Positions 10,400-20,851 are shown, numbered from the stretch's first letter. The stretch: DNA of 64,000 nt from Ichthyophis bannanicus (GCA_033557465.1 CM066031.1:1674066800-1674130799), one strand, 5' to 3'. Program-made: numbers and translations. Notes: a model not told the origin generated them from the letters alone.

Positions 10400-10598
10400 C
10401 AGGAACACGACCTGCTGGCTCCGCGGAAAAGAAGAACTGGAGAGAGGCGGTTGGGAAAGGCGGGAAGGCAGCGCGCAGGCGCTGTGGGATGCTCCCAAAA
10501 GCTTTCTTACTGGACGCTGAGGAGCGTTCCTGCGCAGGCTCCGTCGGTACCGACGATACCCATATGTGAAGACTCATTCCTGCTTGTTCCTGGAGATA
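10400..10598. repeat. DIRS A right terminal inverted repeat
   Basis: This is the inverted counterpart of 4949-5150: AGAACTGGAGAGAGGCGG, GATGCTCCCAAAAGCTTTCT, the palindrome GTCGGTACCGAC (10543-10554) and the end CATATGTGAAGACTCATTCC to GGAGATA. The last 40 bp are complementary to the right half of the ICR. Confidence 0.85.
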
Positions 10599-10860
10599 GC
10601 CAGTTGCCCTTCTGAAGATAGGGCAGAGGATACAGAGGGAAATCACCTTGAACTTTTCTCTGAGGAGAAATTTGTTGATACTTCTCAGATCTAGGATGGA
10701 CCTGTACCCTCCTGTTTTTTTTGGGGGGGGGGGCAGGGGGGGGATAAGAAAATAAGTAGAGTAGAAGCCCTTGCCTTCCAGGGTGGAAGGGGCTCTTTCA
10801 ATAGCCCCCTGAGTTAACAGGGTGGCCACCTCTGAGGATATGAGATGTGCCTGCAAAGTC
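10599..10860 (-). pseudogene. DIRS O RT remnant (N-terminal part)
   Basis: O resumes exactly at the right end of A. Minus-strand frames at 10856-10640 read SSEVATLLTQGAIERAP, GKGFYSTYFLIP, KKTGGYRSILDLRSINKFL and EKFKVISLCILCPI. These are the first RT blocks; motif A continues on the far side of A at 4940. A G/C homopolymer block at 10712-10743 shifts the frame between YFLIP and KKTGG. Confidence 0.85.
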
Positions 10861-13304
10861 CCTGGAGAGGTGATTGAGAGTAAGCTCTGGAAGAGAAGTA
10901 GGTAACCCCTTCTGACTATGTTGAGAGTCCAGCTCCCTGAAGTGATGAGATGCCACCTGTGGGCATAGGCACAAAGGCAGTCTGCTATGTGCAGAGGCTG
11001 GGGACCTTGCAGAGGTCGAATAGCTATGCTCTCTAGGAAGGAGTCAAAAATTAAGTGCTTGCTGTTGTGTAGCAGTTGGTTGGGGTTTAGGAGGCCTTCT
11101 TAGGCTGATGAGGACCTTGAGGCCTCTGCTGTTGTTGCCGAGGCTAATAACCCGCAGATGGTTGGTAAGAAGGATATCATCTCTTCTTTCTAGCATATAG
11201 AGACTTCTTAGAAGAGTTTTTCTTCCTAGAAGGGTCTGAAGTCCTCTTGGAGAGGTGCTTGAGGGTAAGATCATCTGCCTTAAGTTCCCCTGCTTTCTCT
11301 CTCCAACCTTTACCAAAAAGGTTTTCACCAGAGCAAAAAATGTTGGCTAACTTATCCTGAATCCACTGTTCCAGATCTGAAGCTTGAAGCCAGGCCATCC
11401 TACCAGCACCTATGCAGACTGCAGCTGCTCTGCTGGTAGACTCAAAGGTATCAAAAGGCAGCCCTGGTAAGGAATTTTGAGGTATTTTGTGCTTGACTAT
11501 TGACAAGTAAATCACATTTGTCCTCTGGGAGGATAGGAGCAAAGTTCCCTAGATCTCTGGAGACATCCTAGCCCATGTAAAGGGTATAGGATGTAATCCT
11601 AGAAGCAAGCATACAAGCTTGAAAGCAGCGGTGTCCAAAGGCATTGAGAGCCTTGGCATCCTTGCAGGTGGTACCAACGAATGAGTCTTAGAACTCTTAA
11701 TGTGTCTCATTGCCGATTCCACCACCATGGAATGGTATGGAAGTTGAGATTTTTCAAACCCTGGACAGAGGAACTCGATATACAGTATCTAGACGTTTAC
11801 TTATAGGTGCAACAGTTAGCAGGACCTCCCATATATGTAGCATTAGATCCTGCAGGATTCGATGCACAGGTAATGTTGCTGCCTCCTTAGGTGTTGAGGG
11901 GTATTGGAGAATTTCCAATTCCTCAGCCCTCGGTTCAGTTTTGGATGAAGTCCTGAAAGGACATGTCCTCTGGTGAGGATCGATGCCGTATATGAGGCAG
12001 AGAATTATCGGATGGAATACCCCTGGTGACTATGGAGTCCTCTGATGTATTATCGGAATCAGAAGAAGAAAATTCTGACACTGAGAGGAAGTCAAAGTAT
12101 CGACGGTCACGAGCCAATGTCGATGTTCAAAGCGTGCTGCAATGGAACCGGGAACTGTTTGGGTACCGATGATGCCTACCGGTTCCAGGGGAGGAATCGG
12201 AGGAAGGGGTCCTGTCGATAACATTTCAAGCAGTGGAATCGGCAGGAGTGGTCCCGATGTGACTAATTCCAGGACTGGCATCGAACCAACAGATACCAGT
12301 ACCGAAGCAAATGGTAGTGCCTGAGTCACTGGGACTGTCAATACCTGCGGTACTGCAACAACCAGGAGTTTTACCAAAGCCCTTTCGATAGCCAGAAAGC
12401 ACTATTTGACTGGCATCACCGATGCTTGGGTTGATTGCAATATGGGGCTAAGAACCACCATCCCAGAGCATAGTATCAGTAGCTCTCCAGAAGTCGATGC
12501 CTTGGGAGCATCCTGAGGCCCCTGAATGGCATTGGAGGGTTGGTCCTCCTGCTGGGGCTGTTTGGTAGGTCTGTCAGCATCTTTTGATGCATCTCTTGGA
12601 GAATAAGGCTTACCGCGATACTTGGTATCAGACTTTGATGCCGAGGATGATTTGGACTTAAGTTTGGACTTTTTGATCTTAGACCTAGCAGAGGAGACAG
12701 AGCCCCTCGATGGTGTCGAGGCTACTGAAATCGAATCTGAGGCGAACAGTGAGTCATACTGCCTGGCCCTGTTTTGTAGGCTTCGTTTGGTCATTTGTTT
12801 GGACAAAGGATAGTCGACTGGCCTATGGTCCGGGCCCAACATCGAGACACAAATCGTGAGAATCAGTGACTGACATAGTGCCAGAGCACTTGGAACATTT
12901 TTTAAAGCCACCGATACGTTTGTCCATGACAAACAAAAAAAATGCAAGCCTGAAGCCTAAAATGGCGGTGGAACTGCCTGAACAAAAAGATAATAAAATA
13001 AAAGAAAAAAATAAAGAAAAACTAGAGTTGATATCTGGGGAGGGTATTGGTGTCGACAGGAAGGCAGGGCACAGAAATAAAACCAAAAAATACAAATGTT
13101 TTTCAGAGGTGACAGGAAAGGCTTCCTGATGGCTTTGCGGAAAATGAAGAACTGAAGAGAGTTGTGAGGAAGACAGCTGCGCAGGCGCAGTGGAGTGCTC
13201 CCAAAAGCTTTCCTATTGAACGCTGGGGAGCGTTCCCATGTGGGCTCCGTCTGTACCGAGATACCCATCTGTGAAGACTGCATTCCTGCTTGTTCCTGGA
13301 GATA
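10861..13304 (-). pseudogene. DIRS O gag and right terminal repeat
   Basis: The gag ATG is at 12927 (MDKRIGGFKKCSKCSGTMSV), giving a CxxC knuckle with the second pair partly lost (DSHDLCLDVGPGP). Ser/Lys-rich linker fragments lie at 12780-12500 and the acidic SPEDMSFQDFIQN at 11980-11935. The helical domain lies at 11542-11240: TFESTSRAAAVCIGAGRMAW, LQASDLEQWIQDKL, CSGENLFGKGW. Many frameshifts and small deletions break it. The terminal repeat follows the gag start on the right (13130-13304), with TCCCAAAAGCTTTCCTATTG and the end TTCCTGGAGATA. Confidence 0.78.
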
Positions 13305-13630
13305 TATAACTCCCCTGTATGAAGGGAGTAGCTTCCCAAACATTATCATTCATTTAAAATATGCTCTTGCAATTATGAAAAACTAAATAAGTGGTTTAGC
13401 CAGAGTAGTCATCCTTGTGGGCATGAAAGCCTTACTGAGCACTGCTTGTCTAATTTTGAGACACAGCAGAAATCTTTTCAGGATTAGGAGTTTACACTTA
13501 TTTCCTGTATTTATTCTGTGCAGTATTAATTTCATTTACAAATCCATATTCTACACTTTACAAGTAGAGCAAGGACAAGGCAGATTCACAAAGTTAAAAT
13601 TAAAAAAATAGTAAAACCCAAAACAAAACA
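13305..13630. other. Unannotated AT-rich interval between DIRS O and B
   Basis: This 326-bp stretch lies between two DIRS copies. By position it is residual host intron on the 3' side of the PABPC1 exons. I see no coding match to PABPC1 downstream exons and no repeat structure beyond short A-rich runs. Confidence 0.5.
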
Positions 13631-13994
13631 GCGAAGTTACTCACCTGTAACAGGTGTTCTTCAGGGACAGAAGGAATCAGTCCTCACTTATGGGTGACAT
13701 GGGCACCAACGGAGCCTGAGCGGAGCAATTCCCCAGCTTTCAAAGAAAGCCTTTGGGATTGCTGCCATGCATGTGTGGTCCTCTTCCTGCCCAAAGGTGC
13801 CATCTTGCTCAGTCAGGTCACCTAGCTAGAGCCCTACTAAGCAGATGGCAAGGGAAGGACAAAAGTTAGCAACTCTTCAGGGGAGGTGGGAGGATAGTGA
13901 GGACTGATTCCTGCTGTCCCTGGAGAACACCTGTTACAGGTGAGTAACTACGCTTTCTCCAAGGACAAGCAGCAAGTCAGTCCTCACTTACGGG
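13631..13994. repeat. DIRS B left terminal repeat plus ICR
   Basis: The terminal repeat is at 13631-13760. The composite ICR (13897-13994) contains GGACTGATTCCTGCTGTCCC, ACACCTGTTACAGGTGAGTA and then CTTTCTCCAAGGACAAGCAG, i.e. the complements of the left and right element ends joined. Confidence 0.75.
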
Positions 13995-14003
13995 ACTCCC
14001 CAG

Positions 14004-14830
14004 CTACAGGCTACCGAAGTTTGGGAACAAAAAAGCCTCCGTGACGCAGTGAGCAAAAGCCGACGATCCGAAGGGAGCCCAAATCCTTGCGGGCCAGCTC
14101 TCGGTAGCCGCAGGAGGGGGGTCGGAGGGCAGGAGTTGCTTATACCCCGAACAGATTACGGAGTACAGCCTGGCCGAATGGGACTCCCTCTCCAGGCAGT
14201 AGCGGACAGTGAAAGTGTTCGCTGAAGACCAGGTCGCAGCCCGGCAGATGTCCGTTAGAGGCACTGAGCGCAGCGAAGTCATCGACGCCACCTTGGCTCG
14301 GACGCTGTGCGTGGTGACCCGCCGATCCAGTGGGGCGCCCGCCTTTGCTTGGGCGAAGGCAATGCAGTCTGCCACCCAGACGGAGACGGTGCGCTTGGTG
14401 ACTGCCTGCCCCAGGTGATTGGGGTCGTAGGTGACAAAAAGCCGATTGTACTTGCAATGAACCTGGGTATGCGGCAGGTAGAATGCAAGAGTGTATGCAG
14501 CACCGCCAGTGCCTGGTCAGCATGGGATCTCGGGAAGAAGGTCGGTAGGACTAACTCCTGGTTGAGATGAAAGTCTGAGAGCACCTTCGGTAGGAACTTG
14601 AGATGGTTGCGGAGGACCATCCTGTTCCCTTAGAACCTGGTGTACGGAGCCTCAGCGAGCCGAAGTTAAAGCCACCAGGAAGACCACTTTCCAGGAGAGA
14701 TGCCAAAGTCAGCACGTCGCCATCGGCTCGAAGAGTGCTCACGTGAGCTGCATCAGGACCACGTTGAGGTCCCACTCCGCCGGGAGAGGCCAGATGGGAG
14801 GGCTAGGAAATCAATAGACCTCGCATGAAG
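14004..14830 (-). pseudogene. DIRS B tyrosine recombinase remnant
   Basis: C-terminal catalytic blocks remain readable: RRVTTHSVRAKVASMTSLRS (His-x-x-Arg), DICRAATWSSANTFTVRYCL (Tyr) and, in another frame, MVLRNHLKFLPKVLSDFHLN. The Arg block and N-terminus (about 14650-14980) are scrambled across frames. GC content is higher than in A or C. Dead copy. Confidence 0.75.
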
Positions 14831-15009
14831 CAAGAGACCAAGGGCTGCCCCGAAAGGGGTTCACCCTCGACGGGGAGGTGGTTTGCCGAAATGGCGCTCA
14901 GGTGTACCCTGACCAAAATGGATTTCAACCTTGCCTTCGAAGGGTGGAGTAGGTACTGGAGGATCCACTGGGTAGAGCAGGAGAACAGGTCGATTTGAAG
15001 CTCGGAGCA

Positions 15010-16951
15010 CTAGAGCGAGAAGCGTCGCCACTCCGGGAGACGCAGCAGAACTAAGGCGACCCGTTCAGCCACCAGGCTGCAAGAGTAAGCGAGGCCAGAT
15101 TCAGGTGGAACACATGACCCTTCTCCTGCGTAAACAGGCCCGGGGCGCAGCCCAGGAGGACTGGGGGCTCGGACGCAAGCTGGAGCAGAAGCGGGAACCA
15201 AGGATGTTGAGGCCAGGAGGATCACCGAAGCTCGGTCCCACTGAACCTTGTGGAAGGTCCTCGCAATGAGAGGAGTGGGCGAGAATGCGTAAAGAAGGCT
15301 GGAGGTCCAACTCAAGAGGATCGCATCCGGGGCCACCCTGCTCGGGGAAGCTGCGCGTTCGCTGGACTGGCAAACAGATCCATGGATGGGGTCCCTCACC
15401 AATGGAACAAGACTCCGGCGACCTCCAGATCCAAGCGCCACTCATGCAGGTGGAGGATCCTGCTGAGTTTGTCCACGAGGACATTTCTCCTGGCCCGGAA
15501 GGTAGACCGCTCACAGGGTCATCCTTCAGCGAGACGCAAAGGAGGATCGCCTCTCGGCAGAGGAGGCGTGATCCTGTCCCCCCTCCTTGTTGATATAAAA
15601 CATGGCTACCCTGATGTCGATCTGCACGATTACTGACTTTCCCCTCAGGTAGCCCTCAAAGGCCTCAGGGCCCATCGGACCGCCCGAAGCTCAAGCAGGT
15701 TGATCTGCTGTCAAGACTCCTCGAGCAACCACTGCCCCTGGGTGCACAATGTGCCACAGTGGGTTCCCCACCCAGCAGGAAAGCATCCGTCGTTAGGATG
15801 AGCTTGTGTTGCGGGGTCTGGAAGGGCATTCCCCAAAGAAGGCTTCGGGGATCCCACCACCAACTCAGTGAGTCTAAGTGGCTGCAGGAGACCCGAATAG
15901 GGTCTCTGAGGTGGCCAAAGGCCTGGCTCCATTGTGCCCTGAGACACCACTGGGCTGTCCGCATGTGTATGTGGGCATGGGGGACCACATGGATGGTGGA
16001 AGCCATGTGCCTGAGGAGGTGCAGCATCGCCCGCGCTGTAACCCAAGTCCTGCCTTGGACGTGGGACGCCACGGCCCCAAGGTGGTCTGCTTGTTCCGTG
16101 GGAAGGAAGACGGTCAACCGGACCGTGTCGAGGCATGCGCCGATGAACTCCAGAGTCTGCACCGGCTCGAGGTGGGACATGGGGTAGTTGACCAAGAAGC
16201 CAAGGTGCTCAAGAAGGATCGTGCATGATGACATCAGGTGGGCTTTGTTGATTGAGGACCCCGTGACGAGCTTGTTGTCGAGATAGGGGAAGACGGGTAT
16301 GCCCTGCCACCTGTGCCACGGAGAGGCACTTTGTGAAAACCCACGGGGAACCCTCTGTATTGGTAGTGTTCTCCCTGCACCCTGAAGCGCAGGTATTGCC
16401 TGTGCTGGGGGTGAACTAGGATGTGGGCATAAGCGTCCTTGAGGTCCAAGAAGCATAGCCAATCGCCCTGCTGAAGGAAGGGCAGCAGGACGCCAAGCGA
16501 TAACATTTTGAACTTCTCTTGCACCAGAAACTTGTTCTGAGGTCGAGGATGGGGAGCAGGTCCCGTGTCCTTTTTGGGACGAGAAAGTAGCAGGAGTAGA
16601 AGCCCTGACCTCGAAGGTGCAGCGGTACCTTCTTGACCGCCCGTTGGGCGAGGAGGTTGGACAGTTTTTGTTGCAAGGTGGTCTGGTGCGTGAGGAGCCG
16701 AGCAGGCTCCGCTGGGGAGAAAGGCATCTGTCCAGGCAGAGACAGTATACGTCTCTGATTACCCGGAGAACCCAGGTGTCCGACATGATCGACGCTAACT
16801 CTGGGGTGAACAGGGACAGGCGTCCCCCCACCGGCGGAAGAGCTGCCGGGGGGCAAGAGGCTATGCTGATGGCATCAAAACCCCTGCGTAGGCTGGGATG
16901 GCGCCAGTAGTTGGGCCTTGGGCCCTTTAGGCTTCCGGTGGCCATGTGCAC
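15010..16951 (-). pseudogene. DIRS B RT-RNase H-methyltransferase remnant, YLDN at the active site
   Basis: RT blocks on minus are LDLRTSFWCK, MLSLGVLLPFLQQGDWLCFL, DLKDAYAHILVHPQHRQYLR and GEHYQYRGFPVG; a frame change follows, then IPVFPYLDNKLVTGS. The second catalytic Asp of YLDD is replaced by Asn. RNase H follows (LILTTDAFLLGG, with DAS changed to DAF) and MT fragments with PCASPLARS/FSPTPLIARTFHKV near 15300. Several frameshifts break the frame. The copy is catalytically dead even before the frameshifts are counted. Confidence 0.82.
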
Positions 16952-19205
16952 CTCCCTTGCTCTGCGTGCTGGGAGCTGGTGCAGAGGTGGGTGGGAAAAG
17001 CAGGTAACCCCGGTAAGGGAGCCCTTTCCTTTGGAAGAACAGCTTTTTAGGCTGTTGCTTCTTCCTGGGGAGGGAGGAGGTTTTGCGTGAGAGATGAGTA
17101 CAAGTCACGAACTCCGTTTCTATCTCAGTGGCCTTATCCCCCATAGGTTTGCCGAACAAGGCAAGGGACATCCAGGAGCTTCTCTTGGATCCATTGCTCC
17201 AGGTCATAAGAACATAAGATATGCCATACTGGGTCAGACCAAGGTCCATCAAGCCCAATATTCTGTTTCCAACAGTGGCCAATCTAGGTCATATGTACCT
17301 AGCAGTTTTCCCAAGAGACACAAGTTCCACAATGCTTGTACTGGGTCAAACATTGATATCTTCGGTCACTTCTTAATAATGGTTTATGGACCTTTCCTCC
17401 AGGAACTTGTCCAAACCTTTTTTAAACCCAGCTACACTAACAGCCTTTACTACATCCTCAGGTAACAAATTCCAGAGTTTGATTACATGTTGAGTGAAAA
17501 AATATTTTCTTTTATTAGTCTTAAATAGTTTACCCTGTAGCTTCATTGCATGTCCCCTAGTCTTTCTATATTCTGATAACGTAAACAATCGATCTACGTT
17601 TACCCGTTCCACTCCGTTCATTAATTGGAGTCATGCCTGGCGCCGGGCCCCGATGCCGGCCGCCGCCACCCAGGTGGAGGACTCAAACCAGTCATATGTG
17701 GCACGGGAGAGGTACTTCAAACATGCCGTGACAGATTTGAGGAGGGTTTGGAACCTTATTAGAAGTTCGCCCCCAAGGCCTGCGGCAAAATCACCGAGCT
17801 CCTTGGCAAAGTCCCGCAGGAACATGCCCATATAGAATTGGTATGCCTGGATACGGCAAGTGAGCATGGAACCCTGATAGGCCTTACGCCCCTTTGCGTC
17901 GAGGGCTCTTGACTCCCTACCTGGGGGGACCAAAGAGTGAGACTTCGGGCTCTTTTGCTTCCGAATCGCCAACTCCACAATCATGGAAGTGTGCGGGAGC
18001 TGGGTCTTCTGGAACCCCGGGCCACATTGAACTCTACACATGGCGTCTAGGCGCTTGCTCACAATGGGGACTGAAACAGATGTCTCCCACATGCGGAGGA
18101 GCAGCCTTGACAATATCTGTGGAACCAGGATGGTGAGAGATTCCTGAGGTGGGGACTCGTACTATAAAATATTGAGCTCCTCAGCTCACGGTTCATCTTC
18201 AGTCTGCGTAGCCAGGCTGAGGGCCCGTGCCATGTCCCGCACGAACGCCAGGAATGATGTGTCCTCGGGTGGTGACCGCCTCTGATAGGCGGGCAGGGAC
18301 GGGTCCGAAGGGAAGTCCTTGTGGGCACAGGTTTCCGGGGAAGTATCCCCATCCGACTCCCAGCCCGAGAGGTCCAAGGAGTCGGGCAGGCCGTCCCGTC
18401 CAGAAGTCGGGGTGTGCTTGGAACCAGAGGCCTTGAAGGATCGCACTCCCAAGGACCGGGACGGCAAATGAGACCGAAGCCGAGGACCCTCACGAGGCCC
18501 GTGGCTCTCGGGGGATTTCCAGGGTGGATTTTGGTGTCCCTCTCGAGGGAACCTTGGTTTTGATGCACGGGCCAGCCGTGCTGGGCATGAGCGCCTGCTG
18601 GACAGCTAAAAATGCAGAAACGCTGTGCTCTAGTGCCAGCATTCGAGACTCCCACGCGGGTATGGGACCTTGCAATGCCAACACTGGGGTTACCAGATCT
18701 GGCATGGAGGAGAAGAGAGGGTCCTCACCGGAATAGCCCTCAGGAGACCGGGCGCCATTACCGGAGGCCTCTGTATCTGTACGAGGTACCTTTCGAGGCT
18801 GCTCCTTGTCCGACTCTCGGGAACACCGCAGGGGGCTAAGAGACCGAGCGTGGGAGCGCCCGCACTTATTCGGAGCCCCCGACAGCGACTTTGAGGCCTT
18901 CTTATTTTTACGCCACTCCATTTTAGGGGACCCTGGTTGGAGTGCCGCCGAGAACACGGAACAGAAGTGGGGAATCCCACCAGCGGAGGGGCGAGCGAGG
19001 GTGCCGATGATTCTGGGGCCACCTTCCGGAAAATGTAATCGAACTTCTGCTTACGGCTGAGCAAGGCCTTGGAGGACATTTTCTTGCAAAGAGAGCAGAG
19101 CTCCGGGTCATGGTCGGCCCCAAGACACCAAAGACAACAGTCATGGGTGTCCGTGAATGACATGTTCTTGGAGCATCTATCGCATTTTTTAAAACCGGTG
19201 GCCAT
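16875..19205 (-). pseudogene. DIRS B gag remnant, split by a CR1 fragment
   Basis: The ATG is at 19203-19205 with the knuckle KKCDRCSKNMSFTDTHDCC and LGADHDPELCSLCKKMS. The linker has charged and Pro/Ser-rich stretches, RRSPPEDTSFLAFVRDMARA at about 18270, and the helical domain at 18113-17635: SMIVELAIRKQKSPKSHS, YQGSMLTCRIQAYQFYMGMF, WVAAAGIGARRQA. The protein is cut there by the CR1 fragment (17208-17629). Its tail continues at 17200-16875 (DLEQWIQEKL, then Lys/Gln-rich). It is GC-rich and carries several frameshifts. Confidence 0.8.
17208..17629 (-). mobile_element. CR1 LINE 3' fragment inserted in DIRS B gag
   Basis: This is the reverse complement of the CR1 3' terminal region seen at 61330-61752. 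The minus-strand frame reads [40 protein letters not shown] and [14 protein letters not shown]. The CR1 end GGGTCTGACCC..ATGGCATATCTTATGTTCT abuts 17208. The fragment is 5'-truncated and has no poly(A), as expected for CR1. A possible 5-bp target duplication, GTCAT, lies at 17203-17207 and 17630-17634. Confidence 0.92.
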
Positions 19206-19429
19206 AGATGCAAAAAGGACCCCCGCTAGGTCGAAGATCTTTGCAGCCAGCGGTTGGGAGAAAAAAGGGCATGAAGCCCACAACAGGGAAAAAACTTTTA
19301 AAAAGGATAACCTCTTGCTCAGAGAAAAGGGGAGAGCAAGGGGGGATGGAAGAGGACTGGTGCAACCAGAAAAAAACATGGCCCAGGGGCCGAAAATGTA
19401 ACACTTTTTCCGAGGGATGAGGACATGAA

Positions 19430-19615
19430 TCCAAAGGGCTCCGCAGAAAAAGGGAGACTGAGCAAGATGGCACCTTTGAGCGGAAAGAGGACCACGCATG
19501 CATGGCAGCAATCCCAAAGGCTTTCTTTGAAAGCTGGAGAATTGCTCCGCACGGGCTCCATTGGTGCCGATGTCATCCATAAGTGAGGACCGACTTCCTG
19601 CTTGTTCCTGGAGAA
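19430..19615. repeat. DIRS B right terminal inverted repeat
   Basis: This is the inverted counterpart of 13631-13800: AGCAAGATGGCACCTTTGAG, CCCAAAGGCTTTCTTTGAAA, ATTGGTGCCGATGTCATCCA and the end TTCCTGCTTGTTCCTGGAGA. Confidence 0.8.
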
Positions 19616-19795
19616 TTATTATTTCACTTCATTAAATTACAACAGACACCATGAGAAACTGAAACCCAAGGAGGGGCCACCTTCAATGTCCTTTAATCAA
19701 CAACCTGCACTTAACAGAACTGCAATGATTTTATGACAGTAAACTTTAAGAAAATCCTTTGCACCTTGAAGTAGCTTTTAAAAAATGATATGTAC
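19616..19795 (-). other. PABPC1: PABPC1 intron, start of the intron after the MQQ exon
   Basis: This is intronic sequence downstream (minus strand) of the exon ending at 19796. The donor GT is at 19795-19794 (GTACAT). The intron runs on through DIRS B and DIRS O and off the left end of the window, so it is longer than 19.7 kb. Nothing coding is seen in this stretch. Confidence 0.75.
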
Positions 19796-19959
19796 CTGCT
19801 GCATGGCAACCTGTGGCTGTGCATTGAGGTGCTGCTGAGGATTACGGACACCAGCAGCATACTTGTACTGAGGAACTGTCCGTACAGTTGTTGCGGCGGC
19901 TGCTGCTGCAGCAGCAGCAGTGGCTGGACGTGGCCCCATTGTCTGTGTTGATGTATTGG
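19796..19959 (-). CDS. PABPC1: PABPC1 exon: poly-Ala / PQYKYAAGV linker segment
   Basis: This exon encodes part of the flexible linker between RRM4 and the C-terminal MLLE domain of cytoplasmic poly(A)-binding protein 1, which binds mRNA poly(A) tails and supports translation and mRNA stability. The frame reads [15 protein letters not shown], a run of nine Ala, [32 protein letters not shown]. The words [19 protein letters not shown] point to PABPC1 rather than PABPC4. The acceptor AG is at 19961-19960 after a T-rich tract. The exon starts in phase 1 (G|CC Ala) and ends on a whole codon. Intact frame and introns argue against a retrocopy. Flanking exons lie outside the window. Confidence 0.93.
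19896..19925 (-). repeat. PABPC1: GCN (alanine) trinucleotide run inside the PABPC1 exon
   Basis: Minus-strand codons GCT GCT GCT GCA GCA GCA GCC GCC GCA give nine consecutive Ala after ATA..; the mixed codons make it less slippery than a pure repeat. It is the alanine-rich part of the PABPC1 linker. Confidence 0.85.
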
Positions 19960-20072
19960 CTGTAAAAAGAAAACAGCAGCTTAATAAAAGCTTTTAATTA
20001 AAAAAATGTTAATAAAACCAAGTATTTTAGTTTGCTGAACATATTCCAATCTTTGAAGAGAATGAAACTCAC
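19960..20072 (-). other. PABPC1: Short PABPC1 intron (113 bp)
   Basis: It lies between the two exons, with donor GTGAGT (20072-20067) and acceptor TTTTTACAG (ending 19960). It is the only small intron visible and contrasts with the TE-filled introns on both sides. Confidence 0.9.
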
Positions 20073-20186
20073 CAACACGTTGTGTTGACATAACTCGTGG
20101 GACCTGGGAGGAGGTTGGTCTCATGGTACTAAAGGTTGGTGGTCTGGGAGCTGCTGGACGGATTGCACCAGGCATGTTCTGGAATG
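20073..20186 (-). CDS. PABPC1: PABPC1 exon: [10 protein letters not shown] linker segment
   Basis: This 114-bp exon encodes the preceding part of the same Pro/Gln-rich linker: [37 protein letters not shown]. It starts in phase 1 (two bases completing a Pro codon) after TTTGATTTCAG and ends with one base of the next Ala codon before GTGAGT. The match to vertebrate PABPC1 is near residue-for-residue, with one extra Thr in RPPTFSTM by my reading. The upstream exon is not in the window, so the preceding intron exceeds 43.8 kb. Confidence 0.93.
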
Positions 20187-20851
20187 CTGAAATCAAAAAA
20201 TTTAAGGTATTAAAGATATGTTTATATTGTAACTTAGAGATCAAGATGCTATCAAGATGTGAGGTACAATTTTCTCTCACATTCTGATGCCTCTGTCCAA
20301 ATATATATTCTACCTTTCACTTGCTAAACACTTCAAAAAACACTGCAAGAACTGCAATTCTCGATTTCAGGTCATGAGCTTTATATGTTTGGGTATTAGG
20401 AATGTGCATTTGATTTTCCACTAATGATATAACATAATGATCAACATATTTAGTTAGTTTTGTCATCGACTAACTGAATACACAAGGCTGCAGTTTTCCA
20501 AACTACCATTCATCCTGTTTGTTTTCGTCAAAGGCGTGCAAATGCACCCAGATGCACTGGTGCCATGGAGAAGGAGAGCTAGAAGCATGAGACCCTCCCC
20601 CCCCCCCCTTCAGTCAATCATGTTGTGAACTCTCTGACAAGCTGTCAAACAAGTCTATACATGTCTGATTAATCTAAATCCCATGGTGATATCATGGATG
20701 AGCTGGAAGACAAAAAACTATTTTCTCTGAGGCTTTCAGAGGGAGAAATCTCATGCTAGTTTGCACCAGCGACTCTGCAAACAATTCCAAAAGTTCAGAA
20801 GCAGGAAAAAAAAAAAAAAGAAAGCCTCTCAGAGAACAGACAGCACACATA
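20187..20851 (-). other. PABPC1: PABPC1 intron sequence between the exon and DIRS C
   Basis: These 665 bp of AT-rich intron contain a C run (20588-20598) and an A run (20808-20818). No ORF or repeat family is recognised. The large upstream intron continues through all downstream elements to the window end. Confidence 0.7.

Larger units (their letters stand above)
4949..10598 (-). mobile_element. DIRS retrotransposon A, nearly complete (5.65 kb)
   Basis: A complete copy lies within the RT of DIRS O. The left end is GCACAGTTACTTACCTGTAA and the right end is TTCCTGGAGATA. Coding order on minus is gag, RT-RH-MT, YR, ICR, terminal repeat. It has one unbroken 602-codon polymerase frame, a YR with a single frameshift and a gag with one frameshift and one stop. 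No target duplication is obvious, as expected for YR integration: the interrupted O sequence reads AGAATA at the left flank and GCCAGTTG at the right. It belongs to the same terminal family as C and F. It is the best preserved DIRS in the window. Confidence 0.93.
1..13304 (-). mobile_element. DIRS retrotransposon O (outer, old, left end outside window)
   Basis: Recognisable DIRS parts run on the minus strand: gag (12927-11044), RT (10860-10599 and 4948-3826), methyltransferase/YR junction (1979-1567) and YR (1375-565). The right terminal repeat ends near 13304 in the same TTCCTGGAGATA as the other copies. The left edge starts within sequence that normally follows the ICR (TCTTCACA.ATGGGACTC at about 3-20), so the left terminal repeat lies outside the window. 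O is broken by four later insertions: an L2-like LINE tail, a second LINE/SINE tail, a Tc1 element and DIRS A. Frameshifts are frequent in every ORF. It is the most decayed of the large copies and the oldest layer at this end. Confidence 0.85.
13631..19615 (-). mobile_element. DIRS retrotransposon B (second family, decayed)
   Basis: The left end is GCGAAGTTACTCACCTGTAA; the ICR is at 13897-13994; the right end is GCTTGTTCCTGGAGAA (19600-19615). Internal parts on minus are gag, RT-RH-MT and YR, all in broken frames. The terminal sequence (CCAGCTTTCAAAGAAAGCCT) links it to D, E and G rather than to A and C, but its central palindrome is degraded (ATGGGCACCAAC and ATTGGTGCCGAT). A 3' CR1 fragment is inserted in its gag. 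It lies in the intron immediately 3' of the PABPC1 exons. Confidence 0.9.

Noticed and set aside
13305..13630. Possible downstream PABPC1 exon in the gap between DIRS O and B
   Set aside because: The minus strand shows no MLLE-domain or PAVHVQGQ-type sequence, only AT-rich non-coding DNA.
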